Assembly: GCA_947044365.1 (NCBI GenBank)
Contig: OX345638.1
Span: 7,015,201-7,079,200 of the forward strand
Length of the DNA: 64,000 bases
Direction: 5' to 3'
Source: Petrosia ficiformis
Lineage: Eukaryota; Porifera; Demospongiae; Haplosclerida; Petrosiidae
The notes beneath the pieces were generated by a model that saw nothing but the letters and a program-made list of their open reading frames with translations, made no database searches and had not been told where the DNA came from. How positions within the stretch are numbered: the stretch's first letter is position 1; each line of letters begins with the position of its first letter. The position numbers and the translations under genes were made by a program. Below, one piece after another: positions 21,859-31,774 of the stretch.

Positions 21859-23093
21859 AGTACATTGCAGATGTTGTTACTAAATATAGTACATTACGAA
21901 CATTGTTACTAAATATAGTATATTGTGGACATTGTTACTAAATATAGTATATTATGGACGTTGTTACTAAATATAGTACAATGTGGACATTGTTACTAAA
22001 TATAGTACAATACGGATATTGTTACTAAATATAGTACAATATGGCCATTGTTACTAAATATAGTACATTATGGCCATTTTACTAAATATAGTACATTACA
22101 AATATTGTTACTAAATATAGTTTAATAAGGCCATTGTTACTAAATATAGTACATTATGAATATTGTTACTAAATATAGTACAATAGGGCCATTGTTACTA
22201 AATATAGTACATTACGAATATTGTTACTAAATATAGTTTAATAAGGCCATTGTTACTAAATATAGTACGTTACGAATATTGTTACTAAATATAGTACAAT
22301 AGGGCCATTGTTACTAAATATAGTACATTACGAATATTGTTACTAAATATAGTACAATAAGGCCATTGTTACTAAATATAGTACATTACGAATATTGTTA
22401 CTAAATATAGTACATTATGGCCATTGTTACTAAATATAGTACATTATGGCCATTGTTACTAAATATAGTACATTACGAATATTGTTACTAAATATAGTAC
22501 AATAAGGCCATTGTTACTAAATATAAAACATTATGAATATTGTTACTAAATATAGTACAGTATGGACATTGTTACTAAATATAGTACAGTATGGACATTG
22601 TTACTAAATATAGTACAGTATGGACATTGTTACTAAATATAGTACAGTATGGACATTGTTACTAAATATAGTACAGTATGAACATTGTTACTAAATATAG
22701 TACAGTATGGCCATTGTTACTAAATATAGTACAGTATGGACATTGTTACTAAATATAGTACAGTATGGCCATTGTTACTAAATATAGTACAGTATGGACA
22801 TTGTTACTAAATATAGTACAGTATGAACATTGTTACTAAATATAGTACAGTATGGCCATTGTTACTAAATATAGTACAGTATGGACATTGTTACTAAATA
22901 TAGTACAGTATGGCCATTGTTACTAAATATAGTACAGTATGAACATTGTTACTAAATATAGTACAGTATGGACATTGTTACTAAATATAGTACAGTATGG
23001 ACATTGTTACTAAATATAGTACAGTATGGCCATTGTTACTAAATATAGTACAGTATGGACATTGTTACTAAATATAGTACAGTATGGCCATTG
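21859..23093. repeat. 29 bp minisatellite, about 42 units (copy 1)
   Basis: Head-to-tail 29 bp units with core TTACTAAATATAGTACA and a variable tail (ATGGACATTG, ATGGCCATTG, ACGAATATTG). It ends 125 bp before kinase exon 2. Copy 2 has about half the length (61,921-62,548). Units touch directly with no spacers. Confidence 0.95.
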
Positions 23094-23218
23094 GTATACA
23101 CTGTCTATTAGTAACCTAACTTTTAGCTAACTGAATTAATCTTAATCTAGACAATGTCTCTACATGTATATATACATGTACATGTATAGTATACATTTGT
23201 ACTTTTCTTTTCATACAG

Positions 23219-23284
23219 AATCCTGAAGGAATATTTGAATTAATAGAAGTTGTTGGTAATGGGACATATGGACAAGTTTATAAG
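23219..23284 (+). CDS. TNIK-like: GCK-IV kinase exon 2, glycine-rich loop (copy 1)
   Basis: A 66 bp exon between TCATACAG and AAG|GTAACA, phase 0 at both ends. It encodes [12 protein letters not shown] followed by [10 protein letters not shown], the ATP-binding glycine loop (GxGxxG, then V). This sequence is nearly identical to the start of the kinase domain in TNIK, MINK1, MAP4K4 and fly misshapen, Ste20-type MAP4 kinases acting upstream of JNK and on the cytoskeleton. It joins in frame with MDSIDLSKLR upstream and exon 3 downstream. Confidence 0.93.
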
Positions 23285-23589
23285 GTAACATGTTTACATA
23301 CAAACACATGTATGTTTGTATGTACAATTATACATGTACATACCTGTCTATATATATGTACATGTATCTCTTTATCTGTCTGTCTGTTTATTATTGTTTT
23401 AGTATTACCAATTTTAGTTCAAATTAGTTGTAGTTATTGTTTTTTCAATAGCACTCAACTTGACTTCAGAAAAATTTACGTAACTTTAGTTTGGAATGAC
23501 CAACAAGCTTTTTACCTGCACCATTTTCATATACAAATGTACATGTACATGTAATCTTCCTGTTTGGTGTATGTCAAATTTCAATCCAT

Positions 23590-23830
23590 TGCTTGATTAT
23601 TGAGTTATACATGTAGTATAATCATATATTAACCTGATGACATTAAACTACATGTATATACTATATTACATATAAGTTATTGAGTTACAGTATAATCCAT
23701 GTGTTAACCTTATGACATTAAACTATACACTATAGTACATATACATATAAGTTATTGAGTTACAGTATAATCATGTATTAACCTTGTAACATTAAACTAT
23801 ACACTACATATATTACATATAAAGTCATCA
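23590..23830. repeat. Second array of the 68-74 bp repeat (copy 1)
   Basis: About three units of the same repeat as at 20,775, in the intron between kinase exons 2 and 3. Copy 2 counterpart 63,045-63,265. Confidence 0.85.
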
Positions 23831-24021
23831 CATCATAATTTTAAGGTCATCAAGAATGTGAACAGAATTTATACCTAAAGTAATTATTATGATACTAAAA
23901 CAACACCACTTCTTGTTAGACATGTACATGCACATGTAAGATAAAAGATAAAACAAAATACACCAGAAAATATTTAAAGAAGTATTTGAAAAAATTTTTT
24001 AAATATTATTTGAAATACATT

Positions 24022-24258
24022 ATGTGACCTATTTTTCAAAAAGGGACACTTATCAATTTTTGATGATTCACCCACTTACCATTCTTTACTTGTCATTCTG
24101 CCATTTAGTGTGTGAAGTCAATGAAACTTAGTAGCTACGAAGATTAATAATAGATCTTCCTGGATATTAAATTTCTTTGCTTTCCTGTACAAAATGACGG
24201 AATTACGAACCATTAAAATTTTTTGATGGAAAGTGACCCTTTTTGAAAATTGGTTCAC
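24022..24258. repeat. MITE-like inverted repeat (copy 1)
   Basis: It begins TGTGACCTATTTTTCAAAAA and ends with the near complement TTTTTGAAAATTGGTTCACA. An inner part ends TTCCTGTACAAAATGAC. Related to 11,001-11,183. Copy 2 counterpart about 63,461-63,700. Confidence 0.65.
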
Positions 24259-24462
24259 ATCAGCTTAGTAAAGTATTAATATTTGTATTTTATTATTTTA
24301 AAATATTTGACCCCCTGTCTGCAACTTCCTGTGCAATATACAATAATGGTGTGCTCAACAGATAACACTGTTGATGACAGACAGTCCTGTTTGAGAAAGA
24401 AATCATGACAATGAATGACTTGTGATAATCTGTTTAGCATTTTTATTGTTAATTTCTTACAG

Positions 24463-24510
24463 GGACGACATGTGAAAACTGGACAATTAGCAGCTATTAA
24501 AATAATGGAG
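24463..24510 (+). CDS. TNIK-like: GCK-IV kinase exon 3 with catalytic lysine, three codons short (copy 1)
   Basis: A 48 bp exon after TTCTTACAG encodes GRHVKTGQLAAIKIME. The Lys of AAIK is the ATP-anchoring lysine of subdomain II. Copy 2 (63,910-63,966) reads on with V-T-E before the same donor, matching the family (AIKVMDVT). Copy 1 lacks nine bases, leaving GAG|GTATGC in frame. No further kinase exon (the acidic DEEEE and EIN...L..YSHHRN region) is recognisable in the following 6 kb, so the gene seems truncated at the duplication border and probably cannot make a kinase. Confidence 0.88.
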
Positions 24511-25130
24511 GTATGCACATGTACATGTATGTATGTATATGTACATGTACATGTGTACATGTATGTACATGTATATGTACATGTATATATGTACATGTAA
24601 GTACATGTATGTTTGTGTCTGTACATGTACATGTATGTATATGTACATGTATATATGTACATGTATGTGTGTGTCTGTACATGTACATGTGTATGTCTGT
24701 GTGTATGTACATACATTGTATATGTATGTATATGTACATGTATGTATGCACATGTATGTACATGTATGTATATGTACATGTATATATGTACATGTATATA
24801 TGTACATGTATGTGTGTGTCTGTACATGTACATGTGTATATCTGTGTGTATGTACATACATTGTATATGTATGTATATGTACATGTATGTACATGTGTGT
24901 GTGTATATGTATTCTAATAGTGTACATGTACGTACATATATGTACTCTAATAGTTTACATGTACATATATGTATTCTAATAGTGTACATGTACATGTATG
25001 CACTCCAATAGTGTACATGTAAAAGTATATGTACTCCAATAGTGTACATGTACGATGTATATATTCTAATTGCATACATGTACATGTATGTAGTGTACGT
25101 GTACGTGTATGTACGTGTACGTAAACATAT
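24511..25130. repeat. ACATGT-rich microsatellite
   Basis: A long run of TACATGTA and GTATGTATATGTAC motifs. It opens frames of up to 269 codons on both strands that encode only Met-Tyr-Ile-Cys-Thr-His-Val repeats and are not genes. The duplication border of copy 1 falls in or after it; the matching part of copy 2 lies beyond the window. Confidence 0.9.
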
Positions 25131-28100
25131 ATGATATTAACAATAGATATTCTATCAGATATGAAAACGTACATATTTTAGACCTTCATAAACTATTAGG
25201 TTCATTCCTACTAATACTGAAGTATCTTTCATGTATATAACCTTGGATGCGAAAATTAGTCAGTAATTTTGACTAACACAAAATACTAATTATTCATCAA
25301 TTTTGTTAAAGTAGCCAATAAAATATGGTATCTAGAAGAGGAACTATTGCTCCACCTAGATCCCAAAATATAGTCAGTTTCTTGAGCACAAAAGCAGTAA
25401 TTAAATATTAGTGTTTGTCAAAATTATTATTAGCCCACACATGTCCAGATTTACCTTCAGATGTCCAAGACATCCTAATCAATGCCTTCAAATATCCTAT
25501 GATATTGCATGCATTACTAGAATGTCTAAAAGTGTCCCTTGCTGCTCATGGTTTAGGGTAATTATACACTTTTACCATTATACCAAGTATCCCGGGATAC
25601 CCAGGATGTCTGAGAATGTCCCATACTGATTATGGTTTATATTAATAATCCCATTATACTAAGTATCCCGGGATACATAGGATGTCCCCTACTGGTTATC
25701 CTAATAACACTGTATTTCCATTATACTAAGTATCCAGGATGTCCCGTACTGTTTGTAGTTTAGAGTACATGTAATCACTGTATTTGCCAAATGACTGATT
25801 TTCGTAGCCCTCACTTTATCAAGTACAACAATTCAATATATAATTTTGTATTTACTTTAAATTTATGTTTCCTAATTTGTTTATTGTGGAGTATTAGTTG
25901 CTCCCCTCATCCAAACAACCACACCCTACATGTAAAAGGCAGTGTGGAACAGTTGCTTCAAGCATCAAACGTCATTTCCACTTAAAAAGGATGTTGGCCT
26001 TTTTTGAGTAGAAAGAACATTTCATACTTTGACCAAGATTTTGAAGCAACTGTTCCAAACCAGGATTACATATAGGAGAGGAAATATTTGATCATGTAAA
26101 GAAAACTGGTCTAGGAGGGTTTTTTGGGGGTATGCTCCCCCTGGAATATTTTTTACTTTTATGCTCTCTAAGGAGGCATTTGGTGGCGTTTGTGACCCCA
26201 AAGGATTGTAGCTAAGATGTAGTTGCATGTTGACAATTTGACATAAATGTGGCCTGAAAACTAGGGTAGGGGATATTCCTCCATTCTCCTTCACTGTATG
26301 AACCCTGCAAGCAGTATTTAGCTCATAGGATGTGGTCATTAATATTATACATGTATGTGGACATGTACAGTAGAGTATGGTAGTATATTGAGTACAGTAC
26401 TTGATAACAGAAAACATGTATATAATAAGATGTGATGATATGTATTAATATTATATGTACACATGTACAGTAAAGTATCGTAGTGTATTGAGTAAGTAAG
26501 TAAGTGAGCAAACGATCTTTGCTAGTTTCTGTGTTGTAATCAACCCTAACTGGTTTGGTGAATAGTTACATTTAATTATGTGTCTCTCCAGGCCCAATTG
26601 TTCATTGTAATAGACTGGTAACAGTATTTAATAACGACAGAAAGTAAGGATCTTTGGTAGTTTAATTAATGAAGGTAATGATCTTTGATCGTTTCTATTG
26701 AATATTCCAATGATGATCCAATCATCCATATCTTCATTAGCTTTTAAGCGTGCATTATACAGAATAATTACATTTAATTATATGTTTCTCCAAGCCTTGT
26801 TGTTGACATGTGTAATGGACTGGTGACAGTATTTAATAGTGAAGCTAAGGATCCTTGGTAATGAAGCTGAGGATCTTTGCTAGTTTCTATATTCCAATCA
26901 TGCTTAATGTGAATTTGGTATGTTATACTCAATAATTACATTTAATTGCATGTGTTCTCTGTTACCCTTGTCTTTCTAACTTGGCAACATCTATCTGGAT
27001 TGCACATTTTGTTGGTTAAATGTTGTCTACAGTTAATTTTTCTGTAATCGTTTGTTAATGAGACTATGAGAGGTGTTTGAATGAGCTGCTCTTTTTCTCA
27101 AAAATGGTTACTTTGATGGATTGTTATGTCATTTTGTGATGGAGTATTAAAAGCAAATAAGCTTTATTCATCATGAAATGGTATGATAGCCCAACAAGTA
27201 ACTGAAACATACTGATTACAACACTTGTGAACATTCTTTCTGGTGCAAAAAGATCTTCAAAAATGGATATAATTAATAGGAAACGTGTATTATGGATGGC
27301 TTGATGCAGATAAGAAAACAGATGCAGAGATGGAAGAACAAATGATTCAGTAGTGTTCACACACTTATATTTAATGGATAGATTCTTAAAAATGGTATCA
27401 TTATATAAATGGTGCATGTCTACGCATACATCATAAATGTATTCCCATCAATCTTAGTATTCTTATCTAGGTATTTCAGGAGTAACGATAATCCATTCTT
27501 TATTGTCACACCACAATCAAAGTGGGTAGAAAATTGACTAACAGTATGATAGATCATTTTCAATAATTTCATTTAATTGCATGTATATGTTTTCAACTCC
27601 TTTGCATCGTTTTCAAGTTACACACATATTTGATCATTCCGTTCCTGGATTTTACCTTTAGTATTATGTTAGTCTATCTACATGAAATACATGCTTGAGA
27701 CAATTACAAACCATCGAGTCATATCTACTAATGCAATTACTTTATTTTAGGTTGGTTTTAATGTAATGAGAAAGTCCTAAGAACCCTGTTGATACCTAAT
27801 ATTATTACAGTCAAGTATTGTCTACAGTTATTTCCTTGTCAGTGACTGAATCATTCTCAAGTTGTTTCCCAAATCACATTTGTGATGAGGGTTCTGCACT
27901 GCAAGTGCATTTATTAATTTTAGCAAATGTCCTAATCTACAATGACAGACATGACCAAACAGGTCTGTTTCAGTGTATGATTAAAGGTCTGATCCATGAA
28001 ATTAGTTAATTAGAATTATGTAATGACTAAATTATCATATTAGAATATTGCAATCCTCTACATTTTAGTGCAGAAGTGTAACTCAGTACAGTTAACTTTT

Positions 28101-28648
28101 ATTAACAGAGTAATAATCATAATATATACATACAACTTGGAAATTACACACTGATAAAAAAAAATTATTTGCATGCGCACATCACATGAGCATTATCACA
28201 ACATGGGCAACTTTCTTGAAGTGAGAGTAATGAAACATTTTTCACACAACTTCAAAGTTTGCATAAACAAAGTTAGTATCTAGTCCTAATTATATTCAAT
28301 AATCAGTATAATTATTACCTGGGAACAGTGTTCATTAACCAAAGTGGGAACAGGTGAGTAAATTTGAATAAGCTTTCTTATTGCCTATATAGTGACTTTA
28401 AAACACAGCACAGGTTCGTCCTGGTGTGGAGAAGAGCAACATTCCCATGTTTGTAGCAGTAGCTATCTGCAGTTTTTTTGAGAAACAGTGGAGACACACA
28501 CAAGAACTGAAAGGTAACTGATATAACCCCTTGCCCATGCTTCACTGTGAGGATAATATTATTATTAATACAAAATATTACTACAGCTTGACAAAGCAAA
28601 AAACAATTAAACAGAGTCACAATATTTAAACGGTATAGAGTTAATGCA
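25131..28648. other. Single-copy, gene-poor interval
   Basis: I recognise no gene in these 3.5 kb. Contents: an 80-90 bp tandem array with TACTAAGTATCCCGGGATAC (about 25,495-25,780); an inverted repeat GGAACAGTTGCTTCAA / TTGAAGCAACTGTTCC (25,941-26,058); and three or four degenerate units of 200-260 bp with AAGGATCTTTG and ACATTTAATTATATG words (about 26,505-27,600). Frames at 27,124-27,417 and 28,378-28,620 (minus) have no family resemblance. Part may be 3' UTR of the Roco B gene. Confidence 0.5.
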
Positions 28649-28986
28649 TCAAATGTGTTCCTTTGTAGTTTCCTTTTTCATTTTCTTGACTATTTCATGA
28701 AGGAATTGTTCATTTTCCATTGCTTTTTGGACGATATCTAGATGTTCAGGACTCTGCTCAACCTTCATTTGTACATGAGTGAGTAAAATATCAGCACCAG
28801 CAAATCCTCCTTTGTTGGAAATATTAATCTTTATATTTATGTCAATGATTCCTTTAGCATACAGCTCAGCTGTTAAGGATAATAGAGTTGGTTCACTACC
28901 ATTTAGTAGTCTACATAGGTCTGCGTGGTTTGATCTCAACACATTGGAGCTTATAAGTGCAGGTCTGGTATCAGTAGAGTTTGTTT
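28649..28986 (-). CDS. Roco B alternative terminal exon: CARD-like domain
   Basis: A 338 bp exon after CTATTTAG, entered in phase 1 and ending at TGA. It reads SSNVLRSNHADLCRLLNG, LLSLTAELYAKGIID, ADILLTHVQMKVEQSP, LDIVQKAMENEQFLHEIVKKM. The order (short helix, 'L..LL.....', 'L...L...GIID', 'A..LL..V...VE..P', 'L..V.....FL..IV..M') is that of CARD-type death-fold domains, which pair with like domains to nucleate signalling complexes. The exon at 38,510-37,845 ends in a clear paralogue. Its entry phase fits the linker exon donor at 30,796, the same one that fits the Death exon at 29,436. DED or a sponge-specific death fold is the alternative. Confidence 0.62.
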
Positions 28987-29084
28987 CTAAATAGAATAAT
29001 AGATAAATAATATTCACTTCTGGTTATCATAATTATACAGCAAAAATATTCTTATAGTGGTTACACAGGTCTTTATATACTATG

Positions 29085-29474
29085 AAATTCACATATGATA
29101 AGTATACACTGTATTTTCTTTACATGCAGAGAAAGATCTCTCAGAAGTAACGTTAGCAACGAATGTTTGTCGTATTCTCAGCAAGCATTTTCTTAATTCG
29201 CTCAGCTACTGCAACCTCATGTACATCATGTTGTAAAACTTTCACCAGTATATCCCACCTGGCATTACCCAAATGAATCCATGACATCAACATTTCTTGT
29301 CGACATCGTTTCAGATTACCACAGTGGTTAGCCTCAATCGTTTTAAGCTCTTCATATTTTACTTTCAGATATAAACCTAGTGTAAACCAGTCAAAAACTT
29401 CATTCGTTGCTAACGTTACTTCCGAGAGATCTTTCTCTGCATGTAAAGAAAATACAGTGTATACTTATCATATG
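29085..29474. repeat. Inverted repeat enclosing the Death exon
   Basis: About 75 bp at the left (containing ATTTTCTTTACATGCAGAGA and GTAACGTTAGCAACGAATG) is the near-exact complement of about 75 bp at the right, which contains the acceptor and first codons of the Death exon. The last codons and stop of that exon are therefore formed by an inverted copy of its own 5' border. Confidence 0.9.
29153..29436 (-). CDS. Roco B alternative terminal exon: Death domain
   Basis: A 284 bp exon after TTTACATGCAG, entered in phase 1 and ending at TAA, 93 residues. It reads EKDLSEVTLATNEVFDWF, TLGLYLKVKYEELKTIEAN, CRQEMLMSWIHLGNARWDIL, VLQHDVHEVAVAERIKKML. Conserved Trp, the 'L..IE' helix, 'R..ML..W' and 'W..L...L' are the landmarks of the Death domain. 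It has the same entry phase as the CARD-like exon, so Roc-COR could end in either. Whether it is a real exon or a retained relic depends on transcripts, because its 3' end is made by an inverted duplication. Confidence 0.68.
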
Positions 29475-29987
29475 TGAATTTCATGTTCATTAGGAAACTT
29501 TTCTTATTATTGCAGGTATATCACAATCTCAAAAGAGCAATATACAAGAAATATATTGTTTATAATCATTGTAACTTGTAATAATTACATAATTATAATA
29601 AAATTATTATAATATAATATGTAATGTATGTCAAAATAAGCATGAGTACAGTTTGGAGGTTGATATGACATAATCCCTGCTGCGGAGGAGATTTATGTGG
29701 ATATATCACATAAGTCTATATGGCCAAAGGGTTTATCCATATAAACACTTGTAAACCACCAAGTCTTATATCTAGCATGTACACAATTTAATTATTATTA
29801 TACTATGATTTGACAATTGAATTTTTGAGGTGTATAATTACGAACAATATACAATTAACTGTTGCCATGGTATATATCTATATAACACCAAAATTGGCAA
29901 AACATATGCATTAATTAAATTAAGGTTTAAGTGATAATAACAAGGAAAACATCCATAGACTGTGGCGTGTTAAACATGAATGCAACA

Positions 29988-30048
29988 TGCGAGTTTGACC
30001 AGACCCTCTTCCCGCGTAGCGTGTGAGGGGCTGGCCTGGCGAGACTAC
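29988..30048. repeat. Hairpin mini-MITE relative
   Basis: GC-rich hairpin with a TAGTCTCGCCAGGCCAGCCCC end (minus strand) and a GGTCTGGTCAAAC end, like the 55 bp element at 9520. Confidence 0.55.
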
Positions 30049-30059
30049 CTGAAACACAA

Positions 30060-30380
30060 CAGCCTACTATAGTTATTATTTCGATTGTCTACTTTCCTGA
30101 CCTTCTAGAACAATATTTCAGGAAGAATAGCCAGGTATTAGTTCCAGTTTCTACATAAGCTAGTAAAGCTACAAGCAGCTATTGCTCTGTACTGTCGTAC
30201 TACCTTGACCACGTGTTCTATTATGTGCCATGCCCATTAATTGACCGAGCCCCCGGGGATGATGTAACTTCCTTAACTACGTATACAACGCATACTTGTG
30301 TAAGTGACATATATATATATATATATAGTTCGAACCTGTGGGAAAGCAATCATAGGGATGGCTACGGGCCATAAAAATTA
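30060..30380. repeat. Dispersed repeat, 'CATAGGGATA' family
   Basis: It shares TTAACTACGTATACAACGCA, GAAAGCAATCATAGGGATGG and TAGTTATTATTT...GATTGTCTAC landmarks with 3,140-3,800 and 18,230-18,380. It lies in the intron between the linker exon at 30,796 and the Death exon. Confidence 0.6.
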
Positions 30381-30795
30381 ATGTTTCTGTGAATACAATA
30401 GTAATTATATTATATCAGAGAGTAATAGATATACCTATACCAAGAGTACATAAGAGATGGGGAGTGTTGAATGATGCATACAGCCATTAATACTGTGTAA
30501 AATAATGTGACTTTCTTTGATATCACAATTATGATATGTAACTGAATTTATATCACGAAGCATACTGAAATAATAATAACTACAAAATTTTAATGATAAA
30601 TCACTTCCATTATTGGATGAAATAGAGATGTAAGAAATGTCTGTATGTGGATCAGGAACATGGCTTGGAAATTGAAAATGTATCAGTCATAATAATAAGT
30701 ATAATATTAGCAATAACAAAACTGAATTACTAATTTACAAAGGTTTGTCATCCATAAATGTTGACATAATAATTCAATAAATCTTACATACACAC

Positions 30796-30851
30796 CTGTC
30801 AATAAAGTCTCACGAGATTCAATATCTTCATGTGGTCTCTTCGTAGAAAAT
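30796..30851 (-). CDS. Roco B linker exon F
   Basis: A 56 bp exon with acceptor AATTACAG and donor ACAG|GTGTGT, phase 2 in and phase 1 out, reading FSTKRPHEDIESRETLLT. It is paralogous to 14,364-14,168. The phases link it to exon E before and to either terminal exon after. Confidence 0.62.
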
Positions 30852-30934
30852 CTGTAATTGTAAATATAAATAGCTTGAGTTTCATACATGCTTAAATTGC
30901 ACATACAGGGTTTCCTTTACAAAATTTTGTCAAG

Positions 30935-30951
30935 GGGGGGGGGGGGGGGGG
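30935..30951. repeat. Poly-G tract
   Basis: An uninterrupted G run within the intron between linker exons E and F of Roco B. Confidence 0.85.
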
Positions 30952-31227
30952 AAGGTGAAACGTGAATTTGAAAGACATACAAGGTTATCAATAATGTACG
31001 TATTGGCACACCAATTCTTTGGGGCAAATGCCCCATTAATTGAAATTCTGACAGAGTACGATAAACTCACAAATTCGCTGAATAAAATAATTATTGAGTT
31101 TTTAACTTTAAGAATTTCTTTCAAAAATCGTAAACTATGTTTCACCAGGAAGTCACAGTTACTTATAGGCCTTTTTATAAGCTATGGTGGAAATTAGATG
31201 TGTAAACAAAGATGTCAAATCACTTAC

Positions 31228-31276
31228 TCTATATCCTTTTCGGTATGTGGTTCAGCAGATTGTAGATCTCCACAAT
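31228..31276 (-). CDS. Roco B linker exon E
   Basis: A 49 bp exon with acceptor ACATTAG and donor ATAGA|GTAAGT, phase 1 in and phase 2 out, reading CGDLQSAEPHTEKDI. It is a paralogue of 14,598-14,550. It connects the Roc-COR donor at 31,775 (phase 1) with exon F. Confidence 0.64.
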
Positions 31277-31774
31277 CTAATGTATGATGAAATGTATATT
31301 TTGGTATAGTGATGCATATACCTGTTATATGTGTAAAGTAACATGACTCTTTGATATCATGATTATGTGATCCTATTATACAATACATGTGGCTATAGTA
31401 TCAACGTAACTGATCCCACAAAGTATATACTGAAATAATATATGCAAACATGTTATATATGTGGCTGTCACATTGCTTTACACGTAGCATTTCAATGGCT
31501 ATATGCTTCCTTTGACATTCTTCTACTCTTAAGAGTACTCTATGCACTGACATTATAAAATGTAAATAAACACTGGATATGTTTGTGATATTGCAAGACA
31601 GTCATATTTATCTACAAAATGACAAATCACAAAATAACATCTATATATTAGCGAATGAAACAATTTGAAAACATAGTTGCTATATGTGTTGTGGTATGCC
31701 ATTATCACAAGGAGGTTAATTATAATTATCCAGGTGATATGTATGACTATCAAAATTAATTACTATTAACTAAC

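Noticed and set aside
21859..23093. CRISPR-like array
   Set aside because: Units of 29 bp are directly adjacent without unique spacers, in a eukaryotic intron; this is a minisatellite.
24276..25085. 269-codon minus-strand frame and several overlapping frames
   Set aside because: It is made of Met-Tyr-Ile-Cys-Thr-His-Val repeats from an ACATGT microsatellite, open on both strands in several frames; not a gene.
27124..27417. 97-codon minus-strand frame
   Set aside because: No recognisable domain, no splice context and no second copy; AT-rich chance frame.
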